DNA of 6,924 bases from an uncultured Oscillospiraceae bacterium. Lineage in GTDB: Bacteria > Bacillota > Clostridia > Oscillospirales > Acutalibacteraceae. Below are positions 1 through 6,900 of this stretch, one piece after another. The DNA lies in contig CABQAA010000112.1 of the NCBI GenBank assembly GCA_902461995.1, forward strand, positions 1 to 6,924. The letters are read 5' to 3'. Both the position numbers and the translations under genes were made by a program. The notes under the pieces are model-generated. The model was not told the origin of the DNA. It searched no databases and saw only the letters and a list, made by a program, of their open reading frames with translations. Each line of letters opens with the position of its first letter. Position 1 is the stretch's first letter.

Positions 1-278
1 ACCAAATCGGAAACGCTGCAGGCGTTCGCTACATCGTTTTGAAGATCGGCCTTCAGCTCTTTGTAACCGGCATACCCGAGTTTCTTGCAGAAACGCCCGA
101 TGGTCGCGTAACTGGTGCCCGACTTTTCCGCCAGTTCTTCGATTGTCAGGCTCAGCACTTCTTCCATATTGTTCAGGATATAATCCGCAAGCCGGCGTTC
201 CGCCGATTTGACCCCCTTGTATATGCCGTTGATTTTAAGCAGGCAGCCGCCCTGTCGGTGAAACGTAAACTCCAACAT
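1..278 (-). CDS. MurR/RpiR-family transcriptional regulator, N-terminal part (runs off left edge)
   Basis: Only the first 92 codons lie in the window. Reading the minus strand from ATG at 278 gives a protein beginning MLEFTFHRQGG. About residues 15-85 form an HTH_6-type DNA-binding domain: SAERRLADYIL, then LTIEELAEKSGTSYATIGRF and CKKLGYAGYKELK, the usual RpiR pattern of a helix-turn-helix followed by R-F-x-x-K-L-G-Y. The sugar-phosphate-binding SIS domain expected after it would lie outside the window, so the ligand cannot be guessed. Family members sense phosphosugars and repress or activate sugar-use genes. The start is preceded by AGAAAGAG about 8 nt upstream; an in-frame GTG three codons earlier is possible but sits on that ribosome site. 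It lies downstream of the wall-anchored protein gene on the same strand, separated by a hairpin. I found no convincing promoter of its own. Control of the neighbouring genes is inferred from position only. Confidence 0.9.
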   Translation of the reverse strand, partial: MLEFTFHRQGGCLLKINGIYKGVKSAERRLADYILNNMEEVLSLTIEELAEKSGTSYATIGRFCKKLGYAGYKELKADLQNDVANACSVSDL

Positions 279-359
279 ACTAAACACTCTTTCTGATTTT
301 ATTCTTTATATAAGCCCGGCAGAGCGCCGCAGCTCATGAAACAAAATCATCGGCCGATC

Positions 360-400
360 CGGCAGAGGGAATCGCGAATCCACAGCGATTCCCTCTGCCG
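360..400 (-). terminator. Strong hairpin after the wall-anchored protein gene, probable terminator
   Basis: Arms 360-375 and 385-400 are perfect 16-bp inverted repeats (right arm gcgattccctctgccg) around a 9-nt loop. The structure begins 7 nt beyond the stop codon of the minus-strand gene ending at 408. In the direction of transcription it is not followed at once by a T-run. The next bases include a 10-bp palindrome (349-358, atcggccgat), and TTTTGTTT comes about 12 nt later. It may therefore be a terminator with a weak U-tract, or a 3'-end stabiliser that allows some read-through into the RpiR-type gene. Confidence 0.72.
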
Positions 401-407
401 CTGTGAA

Positions 408-2594
408 TTACGCTCTCGATTTGCGGCGTGTGTACACCAATGCTCCCGCCGCACTCAGAAGGGCCGTGAAGCCGATCACCGTGCCCACGCCGCTTGCGGC
501 GCCGGTTTTCGGATTGTCAGTGGGCGTCCCCTCGCCATACAGGGTGATGTCGTCGATACCGGTCTTCGTCGAAGCGCCGTCATACAGGAAATACGCCCGG
601 AAGAAATTGACCGAGCCGAGATCGATTTTGCCGCCTTGCTCCTCGGCCAAATTCATCGGCAGATACAGCTCGTTCCAGCCGTCCTGATAAAGAAAATCCA
701 GAACGTTCCAGTGCAGCTCGTTTTTATCCGCTTCGCCGCCGCTGGCAAGCTCGATTTGGCCGCCGGTCAGTTTCGAAAGATCTTCCACATACACATACAT
801 CTTCAGACAGCCGTTCCGATAGCCGCCCAGTTTCAGTGCCGGATCGAATACGCGGGCGAAATTGCTGGCATCCTTTGCGCTGCTCTCGAAATAAGTGCCC
901 TTGACAGGCGAGCCGGATGTTTTCGCGGTGATCCCGGTATTGCCCCAATCGGCAATCTTTTCCACGGGATCGATTGTAATTTTTTTATCCGTGGCCAGCT
1001 TGGAATAATCGGTCGGTTTGGCATCCTCGCCGGCGCCTTTCAGACAGGCGTAAATATCCGTAATGCCCGTCTTCATGCTTCCGGTATAGGCGATATAGAC
1101 ACGGAAGTAATTGATGAGCTGGAAATTCGGACGTCCGCCCTCTTCGACGGCTTTGGCAAAGGGCAGATACAGCTCGTTCCAGCCGTCTTTCGTCAGATAC
1201 TCTTTCACGTCCCAGTGAATTTCCTGGACATCCGCCGCACGACTGCCGGTCAGTTCGATCTGACCGCCGGCCACATTCGCCACGTCATCCACATAGACCC
1301 AGAGATGAAGGAATCCATCTTTCACATAATTGCGCAGATCCATCGCCGGAGAGAAAGCTCGGGCATACACCGCGATGTCTGCCGTTTCGGCACCGATATA
1401 AGCCCCGTCTTCCGGTCCACCGCTCGTCTGGACCGAGGTGCCGGTAGGCAGCCAATTGTCGATCGAGGTTCCCGCCTCGATCGCAAGCTTGGTGCCGTAG
1501 ACCGTCGGTTCCTCTTCCACCTTTTCCAGGCACAGTGTCGGATCCATGAGACCTGTCTTCATGGTCCCGGTATAGGTCAGATACACCCGGAAAAAGTTCA
1601 CGGCAGCAAAGTCCGTGTCGCCTCCGGCTTTTACCGCATCCTTAACCGGCAGGAACAGCTCGTTCCAGCCGTTCTTGGCAATGTAGGGTTTCAGGTCCCA
1701 GCCGGTCTCCAGCGAATCGCCGAAGCCGCTACTGCTCAGTTCCGCCTGCCCGCCGGAGAGAAGCTCCTTATTCTCCACATAGAGCCACAGGTGCAGATAC
1801 CCCTGATCTTTATAGTCGAGGAAATTGGCACCGGGTTCCACCGTATGAGTGTACTGGATGATGCCGTCGGTGCGGCTTTCCAACCAGGAGAGCCCCGCCG
1901 GAGAGGTCGCCACGCGATGATCCGCCTTGGTCGACCAATCGTCGAGATCGGCCGCGTCCGCGACCGGGGTGTGTTTATTATACCCTTCGTTCGTGGGAAG
2001 AGTCAATTCAGGTTCGACGGGATATTGGCCTTTTTTGCACATATACAGGTCGTCGACACCGGTTGTGATGTTGTCCGTGTAATGGAAATAGATGCGGAAG
2101 TAGTTGGCGGCACTCCAGTTGATCGCGGAGTTCCAATCTTCCGCTTTAGACGCTTCCAGATACAGATCGTTCCATCCGGTCTTCCACGCATACGCGCCGA
2201 GCGCCCACGCAGCTGACTGGTTGGCACCCTCGCCCGAGCTGGTGATTTCGGCACGCGCGTCGGTCACCTTCGAGGCGTCGCTTAAATAGACGCGGACATG
2301 CAGATAGCCAGCGCCCTCATAGGTGCTCAGATTTTTAGCAGCAAAGGAATAGGTGTACTGCATAAAGCCGATATCGCGGTTGCCGAGCAGGAATGTCTCA
2401 CCAGCCGCCGATGTTTCCAATCGCAGGAAATCGGCGTCGCCCCACCCTTCGGCGGAGTCGATCGTGTCGATGACGGTTTTGTCACCGTAGGTATCCTCCG
2501 CCGCAACGGCGGCGAATGAACCGGACAGGACGCTCACCCCGAGCATCGTCAGAGCCATCGCAAGAGATAGCCATGCCTTCGATTTCTTTTTCAT
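408..2594 (-). CDS. Secreted, sortase-anchored surface protein with four copies of a jelly-roll-like module
   Basis: The 728-residue protein starts with a signal peptide (MKKKSKAWLS, hydrophobic to about residue 30, cleavage near AVAA at 29-32). It ends in a wall-sorting signal: NPKTG at 694-698, a hydrophobic stretch at about 704-721 and the tail RRKSRA. Between them are four diverged repeats at about residues 40-188, 208-358, 368-520 and 537-688. Each has a GxLHLWVYV-like strand, then GGQxELxSxG, GWNELYLP (GWN at 140, 309, 471 and 639), NFFRVYxxYTG, and a closing TGIDDIY-like strand. The closing strand resembles the last strand of galactose-binding or CBM-type beta-sandwiches. I see no catalytic motif, so a binding or adhesion role on the cell wall is inferred. 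GGAGGG lies 6 nt before the ATG, and a strong promoter sits just upstream. No sortase gene is in the window. The same module recurs inside the divergent lipoprotein glycosidase. I cannot name its family. Confidence 0.93.
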   Translation of the reverse strand: MKKKSKAWLSLAMALTMLGVSVLSGSFAAVAAEDTYGDKTVIDTIDSAEGWGDADFLRLETSAAGETFLLGNRDIGFMQYTYSFAAKNLSTYEGAGYLHVRVYLSDASKVTDARAEITSSGEGANQSAAWALGAYAWKTGWNDLYLEASKAEDWNSAINWSAANYFRIYFHYTDNITTGVDDLYMCKKGQYPVEPELTLPTNEGYNKHTPVADAADLDDWSTKADHRVATSPAGLSWLESRTDGIIQYTHTVEPGANFLDYKDQGYLHLWLYVENKELLSGGQAELSSSGFGDSLETGWDLKPYIAKNGWNELFLPVKDAVKAGGDTDFAAVNFFRVYLTYTGTMKTGLMDPTLCLEKVEEEPTVYGTKLAIEAGTSIDNWLPTGTSVQTSGGPEDGAYIGAETADIAVYARAFSPAMDLRNYVKDGFLHLWVYVDDVANVAGGQIELTGSRAADVQEIHWDVKEYLTKDGWNELYLPFAKAVEEGGRPNFQLINYFRVYIAYTGSMKTGITDIYACLKGAGEDAKPTDYSKLATDKKITIDPVEKIADWGNTGITAKTSGSPVKGTYFESSAKDASNFARVFDPALKLGGYRNGCLKMYVYVEDLSKLTGGQIELASGGEADKNELHWNVLDFLYQDGWNELYLPMNLAEEQGGKIDLGSVNFFRAYFLYDGASTKTGIDDITLYGEGTPTDNPKTGAASGVGTVIGFTALLSAAGALVYTRRKSRA
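501..515 (-). other. NPKTG cell-wall sorting motif
   Basis: The motif encodes N694-P-K-T-G698, followed by a glycine/alanine-rich hydrophobic segment and a basic tail (RRKSRA), the standard order of a sortase substrate. NPxTG variants of LPxTG are common in Clostridia. Which sortase class would cleave it cannot be told from this window. Confidence 0.8.
531..2477 (-). repeat. Four tandem ~150-residue modules within the wall-anchored protein
   Basis: Approximate copies, in protein order: R1 2031-2477, R2 1521-1973, R3 1035-1493, R4 531-986. The GWN landmarks are 162-169 residues apart. R3 and R4 still share 26 identical bases in the segment encoding GWNELYLP (658-683 and 1162-1187). R1 is the most divergent; it has GWNDLYLE and lacks the GGQ. 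R2 has LMDPTL where the others have a (V/I)(D/T)D(L/I) end strand. The modules are joined by short linkers rich in P, E, T and K. Confidence 0.9.
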
Positions 2595-2641
2595 CGTGTA
2601 CCCTCCAATTTAATTCATTTTTTGTGATATTGCTTGATACT

Positions 2642-2670
2642 ATTTTAGTGTGTCTGCAATCATTTGTCAA
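2642..2670 (-). promoter_or_regulatory. Sigma-A promoter for the wall-anchored protein gene
   Basis: On the minus strand a perfect TTGACA (-35, 2665-2670) is followed after exactly 17 bp by TAAAAT (-10, 2642-2647). Transcription should start near 2635, giving a leader of about 40 nt with GGAGGG at 2601-2606. A loose inverted pair, ttgatac (2634-2640) and gtatcga (2671-2677), flanks the promoter and might be part of an operator, but it is short and imperfect. Confidence 0.82.
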
Positions 2671-2688
2671 GTATCGAATCCATCATTT

Positions 2689-2718
2689 TTGACACAATCC
2701 CTTTGTGTGTTTTATATA
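2689..2718 (+). promoter_or_regulatory. Possible second, distal plus-strand promoter
   Basis: TTGACA (2689-2694) lies 17-18 bp from TTATAT/TATATA (2712-2718). Its -35 is only 18 bp from the -35 of the minus-strand promoter, so the two would face away from each other. A transcript from here would have a leader of nearly 190 nt. The region is AT-rich and a chance match is possible. Confidence 0.4.
2692..2708. promoter_or_regulatory. Candidate operator: acacaa-5-ttgtgt inverted repeat
   Basis: Perfect 6-bp half-sites (2692-2697 and 2703-2708) flank a 5-nt centre, tccct. The element overlaps the spacer of the distal plus-strand promoter and lies just upstream of the minus-strand -35, a position from which a dimeric regulator could affect both directions. 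No regulator can be assigned from the sequence. Confidence 0.35.
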
Positions 2719-2828
2719 TATCCCAAAACATTTGATTATAATATTTAATAAATATATAAATCGCCTTAACACATAGATGATTTCCAGAAAACCATATCAT
2801 ATAATTTATTCATTTTTAAATTTTTATA

Positions 2829-2858
2829 TTGACATATATAGAGGAGGCGTGTTATTCT
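2829..2858 (+). promoter_or_regulatory. Probable sigma-A promoter for the nucleoside hydrolase-lipoprotein pair
   Basis: TTGACA (2829-2834) is followed by an 18-bp spacer and TATTCT (2853-2858), a 4-of-6 match to the -10 consensus; TTATTC with a 17-bp spacer overlaps it. AT-rich sequence lies directly upstream. The start would be near 2865, about 50 nt before the ATG. The ~41-bp gap to the lipoprotein gene suggests both genes are read from here. Confidence 0.65.
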
Positions 2859-2913
2859 TACAGTAACCTGTTTTCCGTAACCAGAACCTTTCTTTGGAGG
2901 TGTATACATCAAC

Positions 2914-3873
2914 ATGAATGAGGCGTCCTATGCAGCCGGCTTTGATGGCCGGCTGCTCGCGAGGCTGGAACCCCCGACTTATCCGGTCGACGTGGTATTA
3001 GACACCGACACGGCCAATGAAGTGGACGATCAATATGCTTTGGCCTATCTGCTGCGTTCGGGCAACCGGTTGCGCACCCAGGCGATTTATGCCGCCCCTT
3101 TTTTCGACCGGACCCGCCGCTTCGGCAACTTCGCATCTGACAGCGCCGAAGAAGGCATGGAAAAAAGCTGGCAGGAAATCCAAGCCATCCTGTCTCTTAT
3201 GCAACGGGAGGATCTCGCTGACCGGGTATTCAAGGGCTCGACTCGCTTTCTGGACCGCGAAACCGTTCCGGTCCTATCCCCGGCCGCCGAGGATCTGGCC
3301 GCACGCGCGATGGCGTACACATCGGAGCACCCTCTGTACGTCATCTGCATCGGTGCCATCACCAACGTCGCCTCGGCCCTGCTGCTGAACCCGGACATCG
3401 CGGACCGGATCGTCATCGTCTGGCTGGCGGGACACGCACACGATTGGCCTGACTGCATCGAGTTCAATCTGTTTGAGGATGTCGCGGCCTCCCGCGTAGT
3501 CATGACGAGCGGAGCCGCCCTGGTCCAGGTCCCCTGCATGGGGGTGGTGTCCGCCTTCGCCGTCACGCCGCTGGAGCTGGAGCATTTTCTGAGGGGAAAA
3601 AATGCGCTCTGCAACTACCTCGTGGACTACACGATCGGCGATACAAAGCGCACCACGCCCGACACTCTCTGGAGCCGTCCGATCTGGGACGTCACGGCCG
3701 TCGCATGGCTGCTCGGGGGCTTCATGGAAGACCGGATCACCAAAGCCCCCTGCCCTACATACGACGGCCGGTATCTCTTTGCCGAGGATGGGCGGTGTAT
3801 CCGGTATGTGTATCATATCCACCGCGATCGCCTGTTCCGCGATCTGTTCGAAAAGCTGAGCAAACCCGAGTAA
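2914..3873 (+). CDS. Nucleoside hydrolase (IunH-like, inosine-uridine preferring family)
   Basis: The 319-residue protein has the length and landmarks of nucleoside hydrolases, which split ribonucleosides into base and ribose using a bound calcium ion. Visible motifs are the Asp cluster VVLDTDTANEVDDQYAL (D30, D32, D38, D39), IGAITNVASALL at about 147-157, the substrate-loop EFN at 183-185 followed by LFEDVAASRVV, and WDVTAVAWL with D259, the likely last metal ligand. The Asp cluster is two residues longer between D32 and D39 than the textbook DxDxxxDD. There is no signal peptide, so it is probably cytoplasmic. GGAGG (2896-2900) lies a rather long 13 nt before the ATG, and no other in-frame start fits. 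The lipoprotein glycosidase starts 41 bp downstream, so the two are probably cotranscribed. The true substrate may be a nucleoside or another N-ribosyl compound; the sequence does not decide. Confidence 0.9.
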   Translation: MNEASYAAGFDGRLLARLEPPTYPVDVVLDTDTANEVDDQYALAYLLRSGNRLRTQAIYAAPFFDRTRRFGNFASDSAEEGMEKSWQEIQAILSLMQREDLADRVFKGSTRFLDRETVPVLSPAAEDLAARAMAYTSEHPLYVICIGAITNVASALLLNPDIADRIVIVWLAGHAHDWPDCIEFNLFEDVAASRVVMTSGAALVQVPCMGVVSAFAVTPLELEHFLRGKNALCNYLVDYTIGDTKRTTPDTLWSRPIWDVTAVAWLLGGFMEDRITKAPCPTYDGRYLFAEDGRCIRYVYHIHRDRLFRDLFEKLSKPE

Positions 3874-3897
3874 TGGCGAAGATGTCATGAGATTGGA

Positions 3898-3922
3898 AAG
3901 GAACGAATGAAACGATGAAACG
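3898..3922 (+). promoter_or_regulatory. Ribosome site with tandem ATGAAACG duplication before the lipoprotein gene
   Basis: AAGGAA (3898-3903) is followed by two perfect tandem copies of ATGAAACG (3907-3914 and 3915-3922). The first ATG has the ideal spacing (5 nt from AGG) but reads M-K-R-stop, and its TGA (3916-3918) overlaps the second ATG. The second ATG is 13 nt from AGG and opens the lipoprotein frame. An in-frame TGA at 3888-3890, with no ATG, GTG or TTG between, makes 3915 the only upstream start. Reinitiation from a three-codon leader is possible. Confidence 0.6.
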
Positions 3923-6900
3923 AACCCTATGCTGGATTCTGGCGGCCTGTATCGGCATACCGGCGTTTCTGACCGGGTGCAAGGGAGGAGTTAAGGTGAA
4001 GGACTATATGGAAAAGTGGGATCTGAACACCGGCGGCACAGAAGCGTCCATTTCCTCGTCCGTCGAAGGCGGCACAGAAGCGGAACAGAACTGGTGTGTC
4101 TGGCTGCCGAATGACACCTTCGGAAAAGTGCTCGATTTTTCAACCGAAGGGTCCTACGTCCGGGCTAAAAACACGCGGATCGATCTGACAAAGGATTTCA
4201 CCCTGTCCGCGTTCATCATGGCTCCGCCCCGAGAGGACAACGACCGAATGATCCTCTCTGTCGGCCGGGATGTGAAGTGGTATTTAAGCGCGGAAAACGA
4301 TTTTGCCCTGACGTTTGAAGCGAAGGGGCTCGAAGGGCTTGAAAGCAGCGGCAAACCTCTTGCGGACGGCCTCTGGCACCATGTGATGCTCACAAAGGGC
4401 GGCAAAACCGTCACCTACTACGTCGACGGGGAGGCTGTCAAAACCTGCACCGTGAGCGGTGACATCCAGCTGGAGAACACCGAGGTGACGCTTGGTGCGG
4501 ATAAAAGCGACGAAAGCGGTTTTGACGGCTCGATGGCCGAAGTGGCCGTTATAAAAGGCACCAAAAAGCCCTCGGAAGTCACCAAAACCCAGATCAAAGC
4601 CTCCGACAACGAACCAAAGGACACACGGATTCCCTTAAAACACGGCGTCGTCATCGACCGCCCGCAGTATTTTTCCAATTTGGTTCCGCTCAGTTACACC
4701 AACAAAAGCGACATCGTCAACTGCATCAACATGGGCTTTGACCATGTGAAGCTGCAGCTCGTCCCCGAATGGATGATGGACGAGGACGGCCGGCTGATCG
4801 AAGAGAACATGGCGTACATCTGCTCGGTGCTGGATATGGTGGTGGACCTCAACTATCAGGCCATCCTCTGTGTATCCCCCTGCGCGAGCGGCATCAATTA
4901 CAATTTCAAAACCAAATACCTCGGCAGCCTCGACAATTTTGAGCTGCTCGTCCGATGGTATGGCGAACTCGGGGCCTTCATCCGGGAAAAAGGATACGCC
5001 GCCGACAACATCGCCATCCAGATCATGACCGAGCCGTACGACAACTCCTCCGCCGTGTCCTGGACCTGGATGTCCGACCGGCTGTGGGGTGCCCTGCGCA
5101 ACGAGCTGCCGGAGCACACCCTGATCACCAGCGCCGACAGATCGGGCAACCTGGAACACGTCAAAAAGATGTCCCCCACCAGCGACAGCAACCTCATCTA
5201 TTCCTTTACCACCTATGAGCCGTACACCATCGGCTGGTCCTCCGCCTGGACCTCTCAGGTGGAACGGGAAAGTTTCTGGAATTACGTCGGGGAAATCCCC
5301 TACCCAGTCGAAGCCGGGGTGGATTACACACAGGCAATCGAGGAAGCGATCCGTGATGTACCCGAAAACCTCAAATCTTCCGCCCGCAGCGCTCTGAACA
5401 GCTATATAAAGGGCATCAGCGACGGCGGCGATTCCTATTGGAAGAACCATTATGAGGGAACCCTGTACGACCGAGACTGGCATATGACACGTGCCAAAAG
5501 TCTGGACGACTGGAGCAAAAAGTACGGCGGCAATATCCACACGATGTGCGTGGAATTTGGCTGCTACGACTCCCAATATTCCATGGTCCGGTTCGGCTCG
5601 GCGGGTCCCGGGACCTCCGACGAATTGCGGCTCGAGTTCATCAAGGATATGCGGGAATCCTTCGACGCTTACGACATCGGCTGGAGTTACTGGTGCTATA
5701 ACGAGGGCTTTACCGTCTTCGACACGACCTACCACATGGAAGAGGTTTGCGGAAGCCCCACCGAGGAGCAGGCCCGCACCCTGGCGGATCACCAGCTCCT
5801 GACCGATTCGCTGGGCCTTACCCCGAAATTTGAGCCGCTGCCCAATGGTCTGTACGGTGCCAGAGGAGCGTGGGCCCTCGATTCCGACGAGCTGAAAAGC
5901 GCTCTGCCCGGCATGAACGGAGGGCGATACATCGACGTCACCCATCAGAGCGACGCGACGTTTGGCAGCGTGCCGGTTTTTGGAAACGGCTACGGCCTGA
6001 TCGACAATCCGTTTCTCCGTCTCGGAGACACTTTCACCCTCTCGGCCTATGTCAAAACCACAGGCAGCGGCACCATCCTGGCTGGAGGAGAGGAATTCCT
6101 CGAAAAAACCGACGGCGTCTACAACCGTCTGCAACTCCACACCTTCGATGAACTGCATAAAGCCTGGGGTTCCCTTATCAGCGTCGACCCCGATTGCGCG
6201 GAAGGAACCGGCTGTTTCTCCTCCACTCTGGAAACGTCCGGCGATATCGTGTTCTGCTGGTCTCCCGCCAATTTGGATCTGAGCAGCTATCTTGCCGAAG
6301 GCCGGGATGGTGCGCTTCACCTCTCGGTCTACGTAGACAACGCCTCCCGCATCGTCGGCGGACAGCTGGAGCTGACGAGCGGCCAGGCCGCAAACAACGA
6401 CGCCAACGAGCATTCCTGGGATCTGGGCAAGATCCAATGGAAAAACGGCTGGAACGATATCGTGCTCCGCACGGCCGACCTGCTGAACGCCAAAACGGAT
6501 ATCACCCAAATCAATACTGCCCGCATCTATTTCAATCTCCGCGGCGGCGCCACCATTAAAATCGACGATCTTTACGTCTATAACGAAAGCGCCCACAACG
6601 ACTCTGCATACTGGAAGCTCTATGTGGACGATAACGGTTATCTGGCATTCCAAGGCCAAGGGATGTCCGGCATCACGAATAGCGGCGACAAAGTCAATGA
6701 CGGCGGCTGGCATCACGTAATGGTTTCCTGCAAGAACGGCAAGCTCACTTATTTTGTGGACGGAACCGCCGTAAAGACCTGTGATGTGACCGGAAAAGTT
6801 CAAAACACGGCCTCCGCCGATGTCATCATCGGGGCGGATATCCTGGGAGGCCGCAACCTGATCGGTTCCATCGCTCAGGTTGCGATCTATCACAAGGGGC

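Larger units (their letters stand above)
2595..2913. other. AT-rich divergent intergenic control region
   Basis: This 319-bp gap separates the divergent wall-protein and nucleoside-hydrolase genes. It is far more AT-rich than the genes, above all at about 2720-2840. It holds one strong minus-strand promoter, two candidate plus-strand promoters, an acacaa/ttgtgt inverted repeat and both ribosome sites. I find no small gene in it. A GTAACC direct repeat (2863-2868 and 2877-2882, 14-bp period) lies at the predicted plus-strand transcription start. Confidence 0.8.

Noticed and set aside
39..296. Plus-strand 85-codon frame over the regulator
   Set aside because: It is antisense to a clear RpiR-type helix-turn-helix coding sequence.
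336..2216. Long plus-strand open frame (626 codons) opposite the wall-anchored protein gene
   Set aside because: The minus-strand frame has a signal peptide, repeats, a sorting signal, a ribosome site and a promoter. The plus frame shows only mirror repeats of that gene and no recognisable domain.
408..2594. Cohesin/dockerin-type scaffoldin
   Set aside because: The modules lack dockerin calcium-loop repeats, and the enzyme carries the same module type instead of a complementary partner, so a cellulosome-type assembly is not supported.
2720..2840. AT-rich stretch considered as an origin, CRISPR leader or small RNA gene
   Set aside because: There are no iterated boxes, no spaced repeats and no stable hairpin with a T-run. 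A promoter-upstream AT-rich region explains it.
3087..3888. Minus-strand frames opposite the nucleoside hydrolase gene
   Set aside because: They are shadows: the plus strand carries all nucleoside hydrolase motifs with a ribosome site and promoter.
4635..6893. Minus-strand open frame (752 codons) opposite the lipoprotein gene
   Set aside because: Its length follows from the codon bias of the plus-strand gene, which has clear domains throughout. The minus frame has no family features, and I saw no good ribosome site at its start.
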